Part shown: piece after piece, positions 1 through 8,703 of the stretch
Layout: the number at the start of each line of letters is the position of its first letter
Numbering within the stretch: position 1 is the stretch's first letter
Origin: Roseicella aerolata
GTDB lineage: Bacteria > Pseudomonadota > Alphaproteobacteria > Acetobacterales > Acetobacteraceae
DNA length: 64,000 nt
NCBI RefSeq assembly: GCF_020523605.1
Contig: NZ_JAJAQI010000008.1
Span: 62,001-126,000 of the forward strand
Reading direction: 5' to 3'
Made by a program: the position numbers and the translations under genes
Notes under the pieces: generated by a model
The model's database searches: none
Seen by the model: only the letters and a program-made list of their open reading frames with translations
Told to the model about the DNA's origin: nothing

Positions 1-1291
1 AGAGCGCCGCGGCCGCCTGGCTCGCCCATTGCTCGCGCACCCGCGCCTCGGGCAGGCGCAGCCGCTGCGCCTGGTCGCGCACCGCCCGGCCATAGAGCGA
101 CTGGTCGAGATAGCGCAGCGCGAAGCCGACCAGCGCCAGCTGCTCCCACTCCGCCCCCTCCGCCGCCTCCGGCGTCACGCCATCCAGCGTGATCGAGAGG
201 CCGAGCACGCCCATCTCCCGCCCCGCGAGCGAGAGCAAGCCGATCTCCAGCCGCCCGGCGGCGCGGTCGTAGCGGCTCTCGGCCGTCAGGTCGGCCGAGA
301 GCGCCGCATAGCCGAAGCGCCGCAGCCATTCCGCGAGGCCCGGGAAGGGCTCCAGCCGCAACTCGCGCAGCGCGACGCGCCCCGCCTCGATGCCGCCGGC
401 GGGCGGGTCGCCCTGGATGCGGAGGGCGCCGAGCGAGGCGACCGGCTGGTCGGCGAGCGTCGCCGCCACCTCCTCCACCTCCAGCGCATAGCCGCCCGCG
501 GCGCGCGGCGGGGCCTCCTGCGCCGCCATGGCCGCGACGGCGGCGGCGAGGTCGAGGCCGCGCAGCGTGATGCGCCCGACCCGCAGCCGGTCCAGCAACC
601 CGGCCTGCGGCGACAGCAGGTCGAGCCCCGTGATGGTGAGGCGCCCCGGCCGGCCCTGGCCGTATTCCTCCAGCGTGGCCTCGCCGATCGCCATCTGCGG
701 GTCGCCAAGGCCGACCACCGATTCCAGCCGCAGCGAATCGAGCGCCAGCGCATCCGGGGCCCCGCCGCCGGGCGCGGCCAGGCCGCGCAGTTCCAGCCGG
801 GCGATGCGTGTCACCAGCCCGTCGCTGCCGGTCAGCACCACCTCCCGCGCACTCGCGGCGCCGATGCGGTCCTCGGCCAGCCCGTCGAGGGTCAGTTCCT
901 CGATCTCCGCCCGGGCGCCCTCCCGCGTCAGCCGCGCGCCGAGCAGCCGGACGCTGCCGGTCGCCGGGTCGATCGGCTCGGCGGCGCGATAGGCGAGGGT
1001 GGTGTTGGACCCGAGCAGCGCGCGGAAGCGGGCGAGGGCGGGCAGCGCATCGGCGGGCGCCGCGGCGAGCGGCGGCGGGGCGGCGCCCGGCGGCTGCGCG
1101 CCCGGCGCCGCGGAGGAGGGGGGCCGGGCGGGCGGGATCGGCTCGCCGAATTTGTCGAAGCCCGGCGCCGCGTCGGATGGCCCGCCCGGCGCCGCCGGCC
1201 GCGGCGGGTCCAGCGGCGGCGGCTTCTGCTGCGCGAGGGCGATGCCCCCCGTCAGGCCGATTGCCAGCGCCGCGCCCCAGAGCCACCGCAT
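1..1291 (-). CDS. Secreted protein of unknown function (C-terminus outside window)
   Basis: An open frame of 430 codons runs from an ATG at 1291 on the minus strand to the left edge without a stop, so the gene is cut by the window. The N-terminus is a clear signal peptide (MRWLWGAALAIGLTGGIALA, cleavage before QQ). A linker rich in Pro and Ala covers about residues 25-65. The rest is built of short blocks repeating an L-x-L-R-G-L / G-A-L-R-I type pattern, suggesting a beta-rich periplasmic protein that might resemble AsmA-like or DUF945-like repeats; no family was firmly recognised. Codon third positions are strongly GC, as in its neighbours, which supports this frame over the antisense open frames. 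Confidence 0.7.
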   Translation of the reverse strand, partial: MRWLWGAALAIGLTGGIALAQQKPPPLDPPRPAAPGGPSDAAPGFDKFGEPIPPARPPSSAAPGAQPPGAAPPPLAAAPADALPALARFRALLGSNTTLAYRAAEPIDPATGSVRLLGARLTREGARAEIEELTLDGLAEDRIGAASAREVVLTGSDGLVTRIARLELRGLAAPGGGAPDALALDSLRLESVVGLGDPQMAIGEATLEEYGQGRPGRLTITGLDLLSPQAGLLDRLRVGRITLRGLDLAAAVAAMAAQEAPPRAAGGYALEVEEVAATLADQPVASLGALRIQGDPPAGGIEAGRVALRELRLEPFPGLAEWLRRFGYAALSADLTAESRYDRAAGRLEIGLLSLAGREMGVLGLSITLDGVTPEAAEGAEWEQLALVGFALRYLDQSLYGRAVRDQAQRLRLPEARVREQWASQAAAAL

Positions 1292-1517
1292 CCCGCACCC
1301 TCCGCCCGAACGCCCATGCCCCGGCTGCCGGCCGGCAATGCCGGATCACGTGGCCCGCCGACTCCTGCGGGCGCCAGGATGCCCCGATCCGGGGCGCAAC
1401 CATAGGGAAGGCAGGCCGCCCCGCGCCATGGCCGCGGATGTGACAAGCGCGCGCGGCGGTGCTCCTCCCTGCAGGTCGTACTGGCGATCCCGCCTCCGCC
1501 GGCCCACATTCCCCTGC

Positions 1518-2219
1518 ATGAGCAACCTGCCCGACAAGCCGGCCACGGCCGCCGTCGCGGCCTTCCTCAGGCGCGTGGAGAGCATGCCGCAGGCGCGGCC
1601 GGCCTCCGGAAGGCGCGGCCGCCTGGTCTTCGCCATCGATGCCACCGCCTCCCGCCAGCCGACCTGGGACCGCGCCTGCCAGCTGCAGGGCGAGATGTTC
1701 CAGGCGACGCGGGATCTCGGCGGGCTGGCGATCCAGCTCGCCTACTACCGCGGCTTCATGGAATTCGCCGCGACCCCCTTCCTGACGGATTCGCAGGAGC
1801 TGACGCGGCGCATGGCCGGCGTGCAGTGCCTCGGCGGCCAGACCCAGATCCAGCGCGTGCTGGACCATGTGCTGGCCGAGACGAAGCGGGACCGCGTGAA
1901 TGCGCTGGTCTTCGTCGGCGACGCGGTGGAGGAGGCGGTGGATCCGCTCTGCCACGCCGCCGGCCAGCTCGGCCTGCACGGCACGCCGGTCTTCACCTTC
2001 CATGAGGGCGGGCATCCGGAGGCGGCGAATGCCCTGAAGCAGATCGCCCGGCTCTCGGGCGGCGCCTATGCGCCCTTCGACACGGCGAGCGCCGCGGCGC
2101 TGCGCGACCTGCTGCGCGCGGTGGCCGTCTATGCCGCGGGCGGCCGCTCGGCGCTGACCCGGCTGGCGGGCGGCGCGGCGCAGAAGATCGCCGGCCAGTT
2201 GCCGGCGCCGAAGAGCTGA
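1518..2219 (+). CDS. von Willebrand factor A-like domain protein
   Basis: This encodes 233 residues. A VWA-type fold is suggested by the first beta strand and metal site VFAIDATAS (a D-x-T-x-S variant of the MIDAS motif) near residue 38, and by VFVGDAVEE further on, the position of a second MIDAS aspartate. There is no signal peptide or membrane segment, so it is probably cytoplasmic. The next gene, a membrane J-domain protein, begins 10 bases after the stop, so the two are probably cotranscribed. In this family the domain usually mediates metal-dependent protein binding; the partner is unknown. The ATG at 1518 was chosen because the conserved fold starts about 35 residues later and nothing upstream in this frame looks conserved. 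Confidence 0.75.
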   Translation: MSNLPDKPATAAVAAFLRRVESMPQARPASGRRGRLVFAIDATASRQPTWDRACQLQGEMFQATRDLGGLAIQLAYYRGFMEFAATPFLTDSQELTRRMAGVQCLGGQTQIQRVLDHVLAETKRDRVNALVFVGDAVEEAVDPLCHAAGQLGLHGTPVFTFHEGGHPEAANALKQIARLSGGAYAPFDTASAAALRDLLRAVAVYAAGGRSALTRLAGGAAQKIAGQLPAPKS

Positions 2220-2229
2220 GGGCCGCGCC

Positions 2230-2943
2230 ATGGTCTGGCTCGCCGTCGGTGCCGGCCTGCTGCTCCTGCTGCTGTGGCTGATGCGCCTGTTCGCCGGGGC
2301 CCGGGTCGAGACCATCCGCAAGGGCGCGATCTGGGGCGGCGCCGCGCTCGGGGCCGGGGTGCTGCTGCTGGTGCTGACCACCGGCCGCGGCGCCCAGGCG
2401 CTCTGGACGCTCGGCCTTTTCGCGCCGCTGCTCTGGCGCTGGGGGCATGGCTGGTTCTCGGCCCGCCGCTTCGGCCGGCGGGAGGGGGCGGGGGAGGGCA
2501 GCGCGCCGGGCGAGACCGCGGTCGAGACCGCGACCCTCATCATGCGGCTCGACCATGCCAGCGGGCGGATGAGCGGCCAGGTGCGCCGCGGCCGGCAGAC
2601 CGGCCGCGACCTGGCGGCGCTGACCCTCGCCGAGCTGCTCGCGCTGCTGGCGGATTGCCGCGGCCAGGATCCGGAGAGCGTGCCGCTGCTGGAGGCCTGG
2701 CTGGACCGGGTGGAGCCCGACTGGCGGGCGGCCGAGGCGGCCTCGCCGCCGCCCGGCAGCGGGGCGGGCGGGCGGATGACGCGGGAGGAGGCGCTGGCGG
2801 TGCTCGGCCTGTCCGAGGGGGCGGATGAAGCGGCGATCCGCGCGGCGCATCGCCGGCTGATGCGGGCGGCACATCCCGACCAGGGCGGCAGCGACTGGCT
2901 GGCGGCACGGATCAACCAGGCGCGCGACGTGCTGCTGCCATAA
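2230..2943 (+). CDS. Membrane-anchored J-domain (DnaJ-like) protein
   Basis: This 237-residue protein starts with a hydrophobic helix (about residues 2-22), followed by a second hydrophobic stretch (about 33-62). The C-terminus is a J domain: MTREEALAVLGL opens helix I, and the HPD signature in AAHPDQGG lies near residue 215. The organisation, membrane helices first and J domain last, resembles Tim14/DjlA-like proteins that recruit DnaK to the inner membrane. It probably forms an operon with the VWA-like gene 10 bases upstream. No glycine-rich or zinc-finger region is present, so it is a class III J protein rather than DnaJ. The client is unknown. Confidence 0.85.
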   Translation: MVWLAVGAGLLLLLLWLMRLFAGARVETIRKGAIWGGAALGAGVLLLVLTTGRGAQALWTLGLFAPLLWRWGHGWFSARRFGRREGAGEGSAPGETAVETATLIMRLDHASGRMSGQVRRGRQTGRDLAALTLAELLALLADCRGQDPESVPLLEAWLDRVEPDWRAAEAASPPPGSGAGGRMTREEALAVLGLSEGADEAAIRAAHRRLMRAAHPDQGGSDWLAARINQARDVLLP

Positions 2944-3136
2944 AAATGAATGGGCATGTAAAGTGCCCGACACCGGGCGGGATATCGGCCACAGACCTGC
3001 CTTCATCACGCGGTAACCGGCGTTGTGGAAGCTCCGGCCCGCCTTGCCGGGCCGTGGGGCGCGTGGCACTCCTCCCGCCCCGTTGCCGGGCCGGCGGCTG
3101 CCCGCCGCCCCACATCGCCATTGCCAGGAGAGGCAT

Positions 3137-4012
3137 GTGTCTGCACTGAAGCCCCTGAAGAAGGCCGTTCTGCCGGTTGCCGGTCTCGGCACCCGCTTCC
3201 TCCCGGCGACCAAGGCCCTGGCGAAGGAGATGCTGCCGGTGGTGGACCGGCCGCTGATCCAGTACGCCATCGACGAGGCGCGGGCGGCGGGCATCGAGCA
3301 GTTCTGCCTGATCACCGGCCGCGGCAAGACCTCCATCGTCGAGCATTTCGACGTCGCCTATGAGCTGGAGAAGACGCTGGAGGAGCGCGGCAAGGCGAAG
3401 GAGCTGGCCGATCTGCGCGCCCAGGCGATCGAGCCGGGCGCGATGGTCACGGTCCGCCAGCAGGTGCCGATGGGGCTTGGCCATGCCATCTGGTGCGCCC
3501 GCAGCTTCATCGGCGACGACCCCTTCGCCATCCTGCTGCCCGACGACCTCATGATGTGCGAGACCTCCTGCACCGCTCAGCTGGCCGAGGCCTACCGCGA
3601 GACCGGCGGCAATGTGGTGGCGATCGAGGAGGTGCCGCGCGACCGCGTCAACCGCTACGGCGTGCTCGACGTGGCCGAGGACAAGGGCCGGCTGGTCTCG
3701 GTCAAGGGCCTGGTGGAGAAGCCGCCGGTCGAGAAGGCGCCCTCCAACCTCACCATCATCGGCCGCTACGTGCTGATGCCGGAGGTGATCGGCCATCTCT
3801 CGAAGATGGAGCGCGGCGCGGGCAACGAGGTGCAGCTCACCGACGGCATGGCGAAGCTGATCGGCACCCAGCCCTTCCATGGCCTGCGCTATGAGGGGCG
3901 GCGCTTCGATTGCGGCGACAAGGCCGGCTGGCTGGAGGCGCAGATCGCCTTCGCCCTGGCGCGGCCGGACATGGCCCCGGCGGTGCGCGAATTCCTGAAG
4001 CGCTACGCCTGA
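3137..4012 (+). CDS. galU: UTP-glucose-1-phosphate uridylyltransferase
   Basis: GalU makes UDP-glucose from UTP and glucose-1-phosphate. The nucleotidyltransferase signature VAGLGTRFLPATKALAKEML is near the N-terminus, followed by VVDRPLIQYAIDEA. Other matches include the substrate region LPDDLM and VEKP, where the family binds sugar and metal. The length of 291 residues fits GalU. The start chosen is GTG at 3137, since the family N-terminus (KAVLPVAG) follows eight residues later and an AGGAGAGG ribosome-binding site sits just upstream. An ATG two bases earlier is out of frame. With the following ugd and phosphomutase genes it supplies nucleotide sugars for envelope polysaccharides. Confidence 0.95.
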   Translation: MSALKPLKKAVLPVAGLGTRFLPATKALAKEMLPVVDRPLIQYAIDEARAAGIEQFCLITGRGKTSIVEHFDVAYELEKTLEERGKAKELADLRAQAIEPGAMVTVRQQVPMGLGHAIWCARSFIGDDPFAILLPDDLMMCETSCTAQLAEAYRETGGNVVAIEEVPRDRVNRYGVLDVAEDKGRLVSVKGLVEKPPVEKAPSNLTIIGRYVLMPEVIGHLSKMERGAGNEVQLTDGMAKLIGTQPFHGLRYEGRRFDCGDKAGWLEAQIAFALARPDMAPAVREFLKRYA

Positions 4013-4089
4013 TCCTGGCGTGCCGGGGCGGATCGCCGAAGGCCATGAAGGGCCGGGGGCGTGACGCGGCACGCAGGCAGGGACCTGCG

Positions 4090-4122
4090 GCGGATTGCCG
4101 TTCGGATGCGAAGGTGGTCCGC
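4090..4122 (+). repeat. 33-bp palindromic repeat, copy 1
   Basis: The outer arms are GCGGA (4090-4094) and TCCGC (4118-4122); the inner arms are TTCG (4101-4104) and CGAA (4109-4112). It is preceded by GACCTGC, as is copy 2. The same 33-bp layout recurs at 4297 and, inverted, at 10909. Confidence 0.7.
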
Positions 4123-4296
4123 TGCCATTGCCGTGCCGGGCAGGTGCCGCCCGCCCGGCGGGTCCGCGGCATGGCCGCGGGACGCTGGCCGGCGCGGATC
4201 GCCGACAGGCGGTAAGGGAGCGCCCCGCACGGCCTGCTTCGCGGCGACCCCTTCGCGCCGGAGCCTGGCTCTTCTCACGCAACCAATGACCTGCAG

Positions 4297-4329
4297 GCGG
4301 ATTGGCCTTCGGATCTGAACGCGTTCCGC
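4297..4329 (+). repeat. 33-bp palindromic repeat, copy 2
   Basis: The outer arms GCGGA (4297-4301) and TCCGC (4325-4329) and the inner TTC/GAA pair (4308-4310, 4317-4319) have nearly the same spacing as copy 1. The flank GACCTGC is shared. It lies about 60 bases before the ugd start and could act on that gene. Confidence 0.7.
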
Positions 4330-4387
4330 TGTAGAGGGGGGCCGGGCGGTGCGCCGGCACCCGCCATGGGACCCGAGGAGTGGATTG

Positions 4388-5707
4388 ATGCGCATTGCCA
4401 TGGTGGGGGGCGGCTATGTCGGGCTGGTCTCCGGCGCGTGCTTTGCCGAGTTCGGCGTGGATGTCTGCATCCTCGATACCGATGCGGCGAAGATCGCGGC
4501 GCTGCGGGACGGCCGCATCCCGATCTACGAGCCCGGCCTCGACACGCTGGTGCAGGAGAATGCCCGGGACGGCCGGCTGCATTTCACCACCGACCTGGCG
4601 CAGGCGGTGGAGGGGGCGGATGCGGTCTTCCTCGCGGTCGGCACGCCGTCGCGCCGCGGCGACGGCCATGCCGACCTCTCCTTCGTCTTCGCCGCCGCCG
4701 AGCAGGTGGCCAGGGCCGCCAAGGGCCCGCTGGTGCTGGTGACGAAATCCACCGTCCCGGTCGGCACCGGCCGGCAGGTGCAGGAGATCGTCCGCAAGGC
4801 ACGCCCCGACCTCGCCATCGAGGTCGCCTCCAACCCGGAATTCCTGCGCGAGGGCAGCGCGATCGGCGACTTCATGCGGCCCGACCGCGTGGTGATCGGG
4901 GTGAATGAGGGGGCGGGCGGCGAGCGCGCGCTCGCCGTGCTGAAGCGGCTCTACCGGCCGCTGAACCTGATCGAGGTGCCGATCCTGGCGACCCGGATCG
5001 AGACGGCGGAGCTGGTCAAATACGCCGCCAATGCCTTCCTCGCCACCAAGATCACCTTCATCAACGAGATCGCGGATCTCTGCGAGAAGGTCGGCGCCGA
5101 TGTGCATGACGTCGCGCGCGGCATGGGGCTGGATGGCCGGATCGGGCGCAAATTCCTGCATGCCGGGCCGGGCTATGGCGGCTCCTGCTTCCCCAAGGAC
5201 ACCCTCGCGCTGGCCCGCACCGCCGCCGATTTCGGCGCGCCGATCCGGCTGGTCGAGACCACCATCGCGGTGAACGAGGCCCGCAAGGCAGGGATGGCGG
5301 AGCGCGTCATCGCCGCCTGTGGGGGCAGCGTCGCCGGCAGGACCATCGCGGTGCTCGGCCTGACCTTCAAGCCGGAGACCGACGACATGCGCGATGCCGC
5401 CTCGCTGGTCGTCGTGCCGCGGCTGGTCGAGGCGGGGGCCAGGATCCGCGCCTTCGACCCGGCCGGCATGGCGCATGCGAAGCCGCTGCTGCCCGGCGGC
5501 GTCCATTACGCGACCGGCGCGCTGGACGCCGTGACCGGCGCCGATGCGCTGGTGCTGCTGACCGAGTGGAACGAATTCCGCGCCCTGGCACCGCAACGGC
5601 TGCGGCAGGCGATGCGCGGGAATGTTCTGCTGGACCTGCGGAACGTCTATGATCCCGAAGCGATGCGGGCGGCGGGGTTCCAGTATGCCTCGATCGGCCG
5701 CCCCTGA
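4388..5707 (+). CDS. ugd: UDP-glucose 6-dehydrogenase
   Basis: This enzyme oxidises UDP-glucose twice with NAD to UDP-glucuronate. The NAD-binding motif GGGYVGL opens the protein (MRIAMVGGGYVGLVSG), the middle domain has the typical SNPEFLREG, and the catalytic cysteine is Cys267 in GYGGSCFPKDT. The C-terminal nucleotide-binding domain includes LGLTFKPETDDMRDA. At 439 residues it is full length. The ATG at 4388 was chosen because it begins exactly at the Rossmann strand and has GAGGAG upstream. It follows galU, which makes its substrate. Confidence 0.95.
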   Translation: MRIAMVGGGYVGLVSGACFAEFGVDVCILDTDAAKIAALRDGRIPIYEPGLDTLVQENARDGRLHFTTDLAQAVEGADAVFLAVGTPSRRGDGHADLSFVFAAAEQVARAAKGPLVLVTKSTVPVGTGRQVQEIVRKARPDLAIEVASNPEFLREGSAIGDFMRPDRVVIGVNEGAGGERALAVLKRLYRPLNLIEVPILATRIETAELVKYAANAFLATKITFINEIADLCEKVGADVHDVARGMGLDGRIGRKFLHAGPGYGGSCFPKDTLALARTAADFGAPIRLVETTIAVNEARKAGMAERVIAACGGSVAGRTIAVLGLTFKPETDDMRDAASLVVVPRLVEAGARIRAFDPAGMAHAKPLLPGGVHYATGALDAVTGADALVLLTEWNEFRALAPQRLRQAMRGNVLLDLRNVYDPEAMRAAGFQYASIGRP

Positions 5708-5755
5708 GACTGCCGTGCCGGGCCCCCGCCCGGCAGAACCATGCGGAGAGATTGC

Positions 5756-7171
5756 ATGACCGCCTTCCATCACAGCTTCGACCGGACCGTGCTGCGCGAG
5801 TACGACATCCGCGGCATCGTCGGGAAGACGCTGCAGCCGGAGGATGCCTTCGCAATCGGGCGCTGCTTCGGCAGCCTCGTCTCGCGCGCCGGCGGATCGA
5901 AGGTCGCGGTCGGCTATGACGGCCGGCTCTCCTCCCCGGACCTGGAGCCGCAGCTCGTCGCCGGGCTGCGCGCCTGCGGGCTGGAGGTGATCCGCATCGG
6001 CCTGGTCGCCACGCCGATGCTCTACTTCGCCGCCTATCATTTCGGCACCGACGGCGCCGTCATGGTCACCGGCAGCCACAACCCGCCGGACTACAACGGC
6101 TTCAAGATGATGCTGGGCAAGAAGCCCTTCTTCGGCGCGCAGATCCAGGAGATCGGCCGCATGGCGCGGGAGGGGGATGTCGTCCCCGTCTCGACCGAGG
6201 GCAGCGACCGGCAGGTGGACGTGGCCGAGGCCTATGCCGCCCGCGTGCTGCAGGACTATGACGGCGGCGAGCGCAAGCTGAAGGTGGTCTGGGATCCGGG
6301 CAACGGCTCGGGCGCCAACATCACCAAGGTGCTGGCGGCGCGGCTGCCGGGCGAGCACTACGTCATCAACGGCGAGGTGGACGGCACCTTCCCGAACCAC
6401 CACCCCGACCCGACCGTCGCCAAGAACCTCGAGCAGCTGATCGCCGAGGTGGCGCGCGAGGGCGCCGATCTCGGCATCGCCTTCGACGGCGATGCCGACC
6501 GCATCGGCGTGGTGGACAACGAAGGCCATATCCTCTTCGGCGACCAGCTCCTCGTCGTGCTGGCGCGGGACGTGCTGAAGGCGAAGCCGGGCGCCACCGT
6601 CATCGCCGACGTCAAGGCGAGCCAGGTGCTGTTCGACGAGGTCGCCAAGGCCGGCGGCCAGCCGCTGATGTGGAAGACCGGCCACAGCCTGATCAAGGCG
6701 AAGATGGCCGAGACCGGCTCGCCGCTCGCGGGCGAGATGTCCGGCCACATCTTCTTCGCGGACAAGTGGTACGGCTTCGACGACGCGCCCTATTCCGCCG
6801 TCCGCCTGCTCGGCATCGTCGCCCGGATGGGCGCGACGCTGTCGCAGGTGCGCTCCGGCCTGCCGCAGGTGATCAACACGCCGGAGCTGCGCTTCGACTG
6901 CGAGGAGGACCGGAAGTTCGAGGTGGTGCGGGAGGTGAAGGAGCGGCTCGCCGCCGAGGGCGCCAAGGTGCAGGACGTGGACGGCGTGCGCGTGCTGACA
7001 CCCGATGGCTGGTGGCTGCTGCGGGCCTCCAACACCCAGGCGGTGCTGGTCGCGCGCTGCGAGGCGACCTCCGAGGCGGGGCTGGAGCGGCTGAAGCAGG
7101 GGCTGGTGCAGCAGCTCACGGCCAGCGGCCTCGCGGCGCCCGACTTCTCCGGGGAGAATGCCGGGCACTGA
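5756..7171 (+). CDS. Phosphomannomutase/phosphoglucomutase
   Basis: This alpha-D-phosphohexomutase interconverts hexose 6- and 1-phosphates. It has the phosphoserine loop VTGSHNPP with the active serine at residue 107, the metal loop DGDADRIG (Asp244-Asp248), the sugar-binding region GEMSGHIFF, and the C-terminal phosphate-binding RASNTQ. Its 471 residues match the AlgC/ManB-like bifunctional family. The start at 5756 is preferred over an in-frame ATG at 5741 because of the GGAGAG ribosome-binding site. It follows galU and ugd, and could supply glucose-1-phosphate to GalU as well as mannose-1-phosphate. Confidence 0.93.
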   Translation: MTAFHHSFDRTVLREYDIRGIVGKTLQPEDAFAIGRCFGSLVSRAGGSKVAVGYDGRLSSPDLEPQLVAGLRACGLEVIRIGLVATPMLYFAAYHFGTDGAVMVTGSHNPPDYNGFKMMLGKKPFFGAQIQEIGRMAREGDVVPVSTEGSDRQVDVAEAYAARVLQDYDGGERKLKVVWDPGNGSGANITKVLAARLPGEHYVINGEVDGTFPNHHPDPTVAKNLEQLIAEVAREGADLGIAFDGDADRIGVVDNEGHILFGDQLLVVLARDVLKAKPGATVIADVKASQVLFDEVAKAGGQPLMWKTGHSLIKAKMAETGSPLAGEMSGHIFFADKWYGFDDAPYSAVRLLGIVARMGATLSQVRSGLPQVINTPELRFDCEEDRKFEVVREVKERLAAEGAKVQDVDGVRVLTPDGWWLLRASNTQAVLVARCEATSEAGLERLKQGLVQQLTASGLAAPDFSGENAGH

Positions 7172-7178
7172 TACCAGC

Positions 7179-7206
7179 GGCCGTTGATGTTGACCCATCA
7201 ACGGCC
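7179..7206 (+). terminator. Hairpin terminator after the phosphomutase gene
   Basis: A perfect 11-bp stem (GGCCGTTGATG 7179-7189, CATCAACGGCC 7196-7206) with a six-base loop begins eight bases after the stop codon and is followed by CCCTTAA. The T-run is weak, so termination efficiency is uncertain. Confidence 0.65.
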
Positions 7207-7221
7207 CCTTAATCGCCGGGC

Positions 7222-7312
7222 GGTTTGCTCCGCAAACCTTGGCTGCGCCGCATTTGCGGCGGCGCCCGTTCGGGCGCTCGGCATGAACGGGACAGTCATG
7301 CCGCTGGCATGA
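7222..7312. repeat. Four consecutive small perfect hairpins
   Basis: The stems are GGTTTGC/GCAAACC (7222-7238, loop 3), GCCGCA/TGCGGC (7247-7260, loop 2), GCGCCCG/CGGGCGC (7262-7277, loop 2) and TCATGCC/GGCATGA (7296-7312, loop 3). Their sequences are unrelated to one another, which is unlike a simple tandem repeat. Confidence 0.6.
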
Positions 7313-7551
7313 GGCCGGGCGGCAGGCATCCTGGCGCCTGCCCCCTGCCCCCTGCACGCGCGCGGCGCGGCTGGGGTGGCTGCGCGCCGCATCCGGAACC
7401 ATGCCGGTCCCTGGGCAGGCGGGCCGGCATGCGGCCGGGCGGCGCGGGCGCCGGCCCGTGCCATGGTGGCGCCGCGCCGGATTGACCCGTCCTCGGGCCT
7501 GTCCGCATCCTCTCCCCGGGCAGCCTGTTGCCCGGTCGGGAGGGAAAAGGC

Positions 7552-8526
7552 ATGACGGGACTGACGAGGCGCGGGCTGCTCGGCGCGGGCGCGGCGCTGG
7601 CGATGGCGGGCAGGGCGCGGGCCCAGGAATGGCCGACCCGGCCGGTCCGCATCATCGTGCCCTTTCCGGCGGGCGGCACCACCGACCTGCTGGTCCGGCT
7701 CTATGCCCAGCGCCTGACCGAGACGCTCGGCCAGTCCGTGGTCGTGGAGAACCGCGGCGGCGGCGGCGGCTCGATCGGCGCCGATGTCGTCGCCAAGGCG
7801 ACGGACGGCCACACCCTGCTCTTCCACAACCTGACCTTCTGCACCACCACCGCCGCGCTGGAATTCGCCGGCCGCGCGCCGCATGCCATCGAGCGCGACT
7901 TCGCCCCGATTTCCATGGGCGCCAACGTGCCCATGATGCTGCTGGTCAACCCGCAGGTGCCGGCGAAGGACCTCAAGGAGTTCGTCGCCGTCGCGAAGCA
8001 GCGCACCGATCTCTTCTACGGCTCCACCGGGCCGGGCAGCACCATCAACCTGGTCGGCGAGATCCTGAAGCGCGATGCCGGGATCCGCATGGACCATGTG
8101 CCCTTCCGCGGCGCCGCGCCGCTGGTGCAGGAGCTGCTGGCGGGCCGCGTCCAGTTCGGCGGCGACCAGCTCTCCTCCTCCCTCTCCAACATCCGCGCCG
8201 GCGCGCTGCGGCCGATCGCGACCCTGGCCGCGCAGCGGGCGACGGCGCTGCCCGAGGTGCCGACGGCGCGCGAGCAGGGCTATCCCAGCATCGAACTGCT
8301 GGGCTGGAACGGCTTCTTCGCGCCCGCCAACACGCCGCCCGCGGTGCTGGCGCGGCTGCAGCGGGAGATCGCGGCGGCGGCCCGGCACCCGGAGGTGGTG
8401 CGCCGCATCCAGGAGCTCGGCGCCGAGCCGGGCGGCAATTCGGCCGAGGAGTTCGGCGCCGCGGTGCGCGCCCAGCTCGCCCAGGTGCGGCCGCTGGTTG
8501 CGGAATTGCAGATGCAGGTGGAGTGA
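7552..8526 (+). CDS. Bug/TctC-type tripartite tricarboxylate transporter binding protein
   Basis: This 324-residue periplasmic solute-binding protein has a Tat-like signal (LTRRGLLGAGAALAMAGRARAQ) followed by the family opening WPTRPVRIIVPFPAGG and the motif VVVENRGGGGGSIG. Further family features are the DHVPFRG segment and the C-terminal ELGAEPGGNS region. Bug proteins bind carboxylates and other small organic molecules. No TctA/TctB membrane genes are adjacent, so it is an orphan, as is common for this expanded family. ATG 7552 follows GGGAGGG. A strong hairpin at 8534 follows the stop. Confidence 0.9.
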   Translation: MTGLTRRGLLGAGAALAMAGRARAQEWPTRPVRIIVPFPAGGTTDLLVRLYAQRLTETLGQSVVVENRGGGGGSIGADVVAKATDGHTLLFHNLTFCTTTAALEFAGRAPHAIERDFAPISMGANVPMMLLVNPQVPAKDLKEFVAVAKQRTDLFYGSTGPGSTINLVGEILKRDAGIRMDHVPFRGAAPLVQELLAGRVQFGGDQLSSSLSNIRAGALRPIATLAAQRATALPEVPTAREQGYPSIELLGWNGFFAPANTPPAVLARLQREIAAAARHPEVVRRIQELGAEPGGNSAEEFGAAVRAQLAQVRPLVAELQMQVE

Positions 8527-8533
8527 CGCCTGG

Positions 8534-8561
8534 GGCATGACATGCTGACGCATGTCATGCC
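8534..8561. terminator. Perfect 12-bp hairpin after the Bug gene
   Basis: The inverted repeat GGCATGACATGC (8534-8545) and GCATGTCATGCC (8550-8561) encloses a TGAC loop eight bases after the stop codon. It abuts the inverted copy of the repeat found near 49.5 kb, so it may belong to that element rather than being a simple terminator. Confidence 0.6.
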
Positions 8562-8590
8562 TCGAACGCCGGCGGCCCTCCGGGCCTTGG
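8560..8590 (-). repeat. Third, inverted copy of the 31-bp repeat core
   Basis: Read on the minus strand, this 31-bp stretch differs at one position from the core at 49620-49650 and at a few from 49525-49555. The remainder of the 95-bp unit is not preserved here. Confidence 0.7.
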
Positions 8591-8703
8591 CGTCGCGGCA
8601 TGGGCCGCGGGCCGCAGGTCGGGACGTCATGTGCCCGGCTTGCAGGCGCCACCGGCGGCGCCGGACGCCGCGGCCATGCACCGGCCTCCACGCGGAAAAC
8701 GGC

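Larger units (their letters stand above)
4013..4387. other. Intergenic region galU-ugd with two palindromic repeats
   Basis: No convincing coding frame was seen in these 375 bases. The stretch contains two copies of a 33-bp palindromic element, annotated separately, and a GAGGAG ribosome-binding site for ugd just before 4388. A promoter for ugd probably lies here because galU and ugd are too far apart to be translationally coupled, but no clear -35/-10 pair could be assigned by eye. Confidence 0.6.
7172..7551. other. Gene-free region with a run of hairpins
   Basis: No credible gene was seen in these 380 bases. The first 140 bases carry five successive perfect hairpins: 7179-7206, 7222-7238, 7247-7260, 7262-7277 and 7296-7312. 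The rest is GC-rich and unremarkable until the GGGAGGG ribosome-binding site of the next gene. Confidence 0.7.

Noticed and set aside
29-1405. A 458-codon plus-strand frame at the left edge
   Set aside because: The minus-strand frame has a signal peptide and better residue composition; the plus frame is Arg/Gln/Ala-rich shadow sequence.
2912-7402. A 1496-codon open frame on the minus strand, antisense to galU, ugd and the phosphomutase gene
   Set aside because: It mirrors three well-conserved genes on the other strand; its composition (His, Gln, Arg, Ala) is that of GC-rich antisense sequence and no domain is visible.
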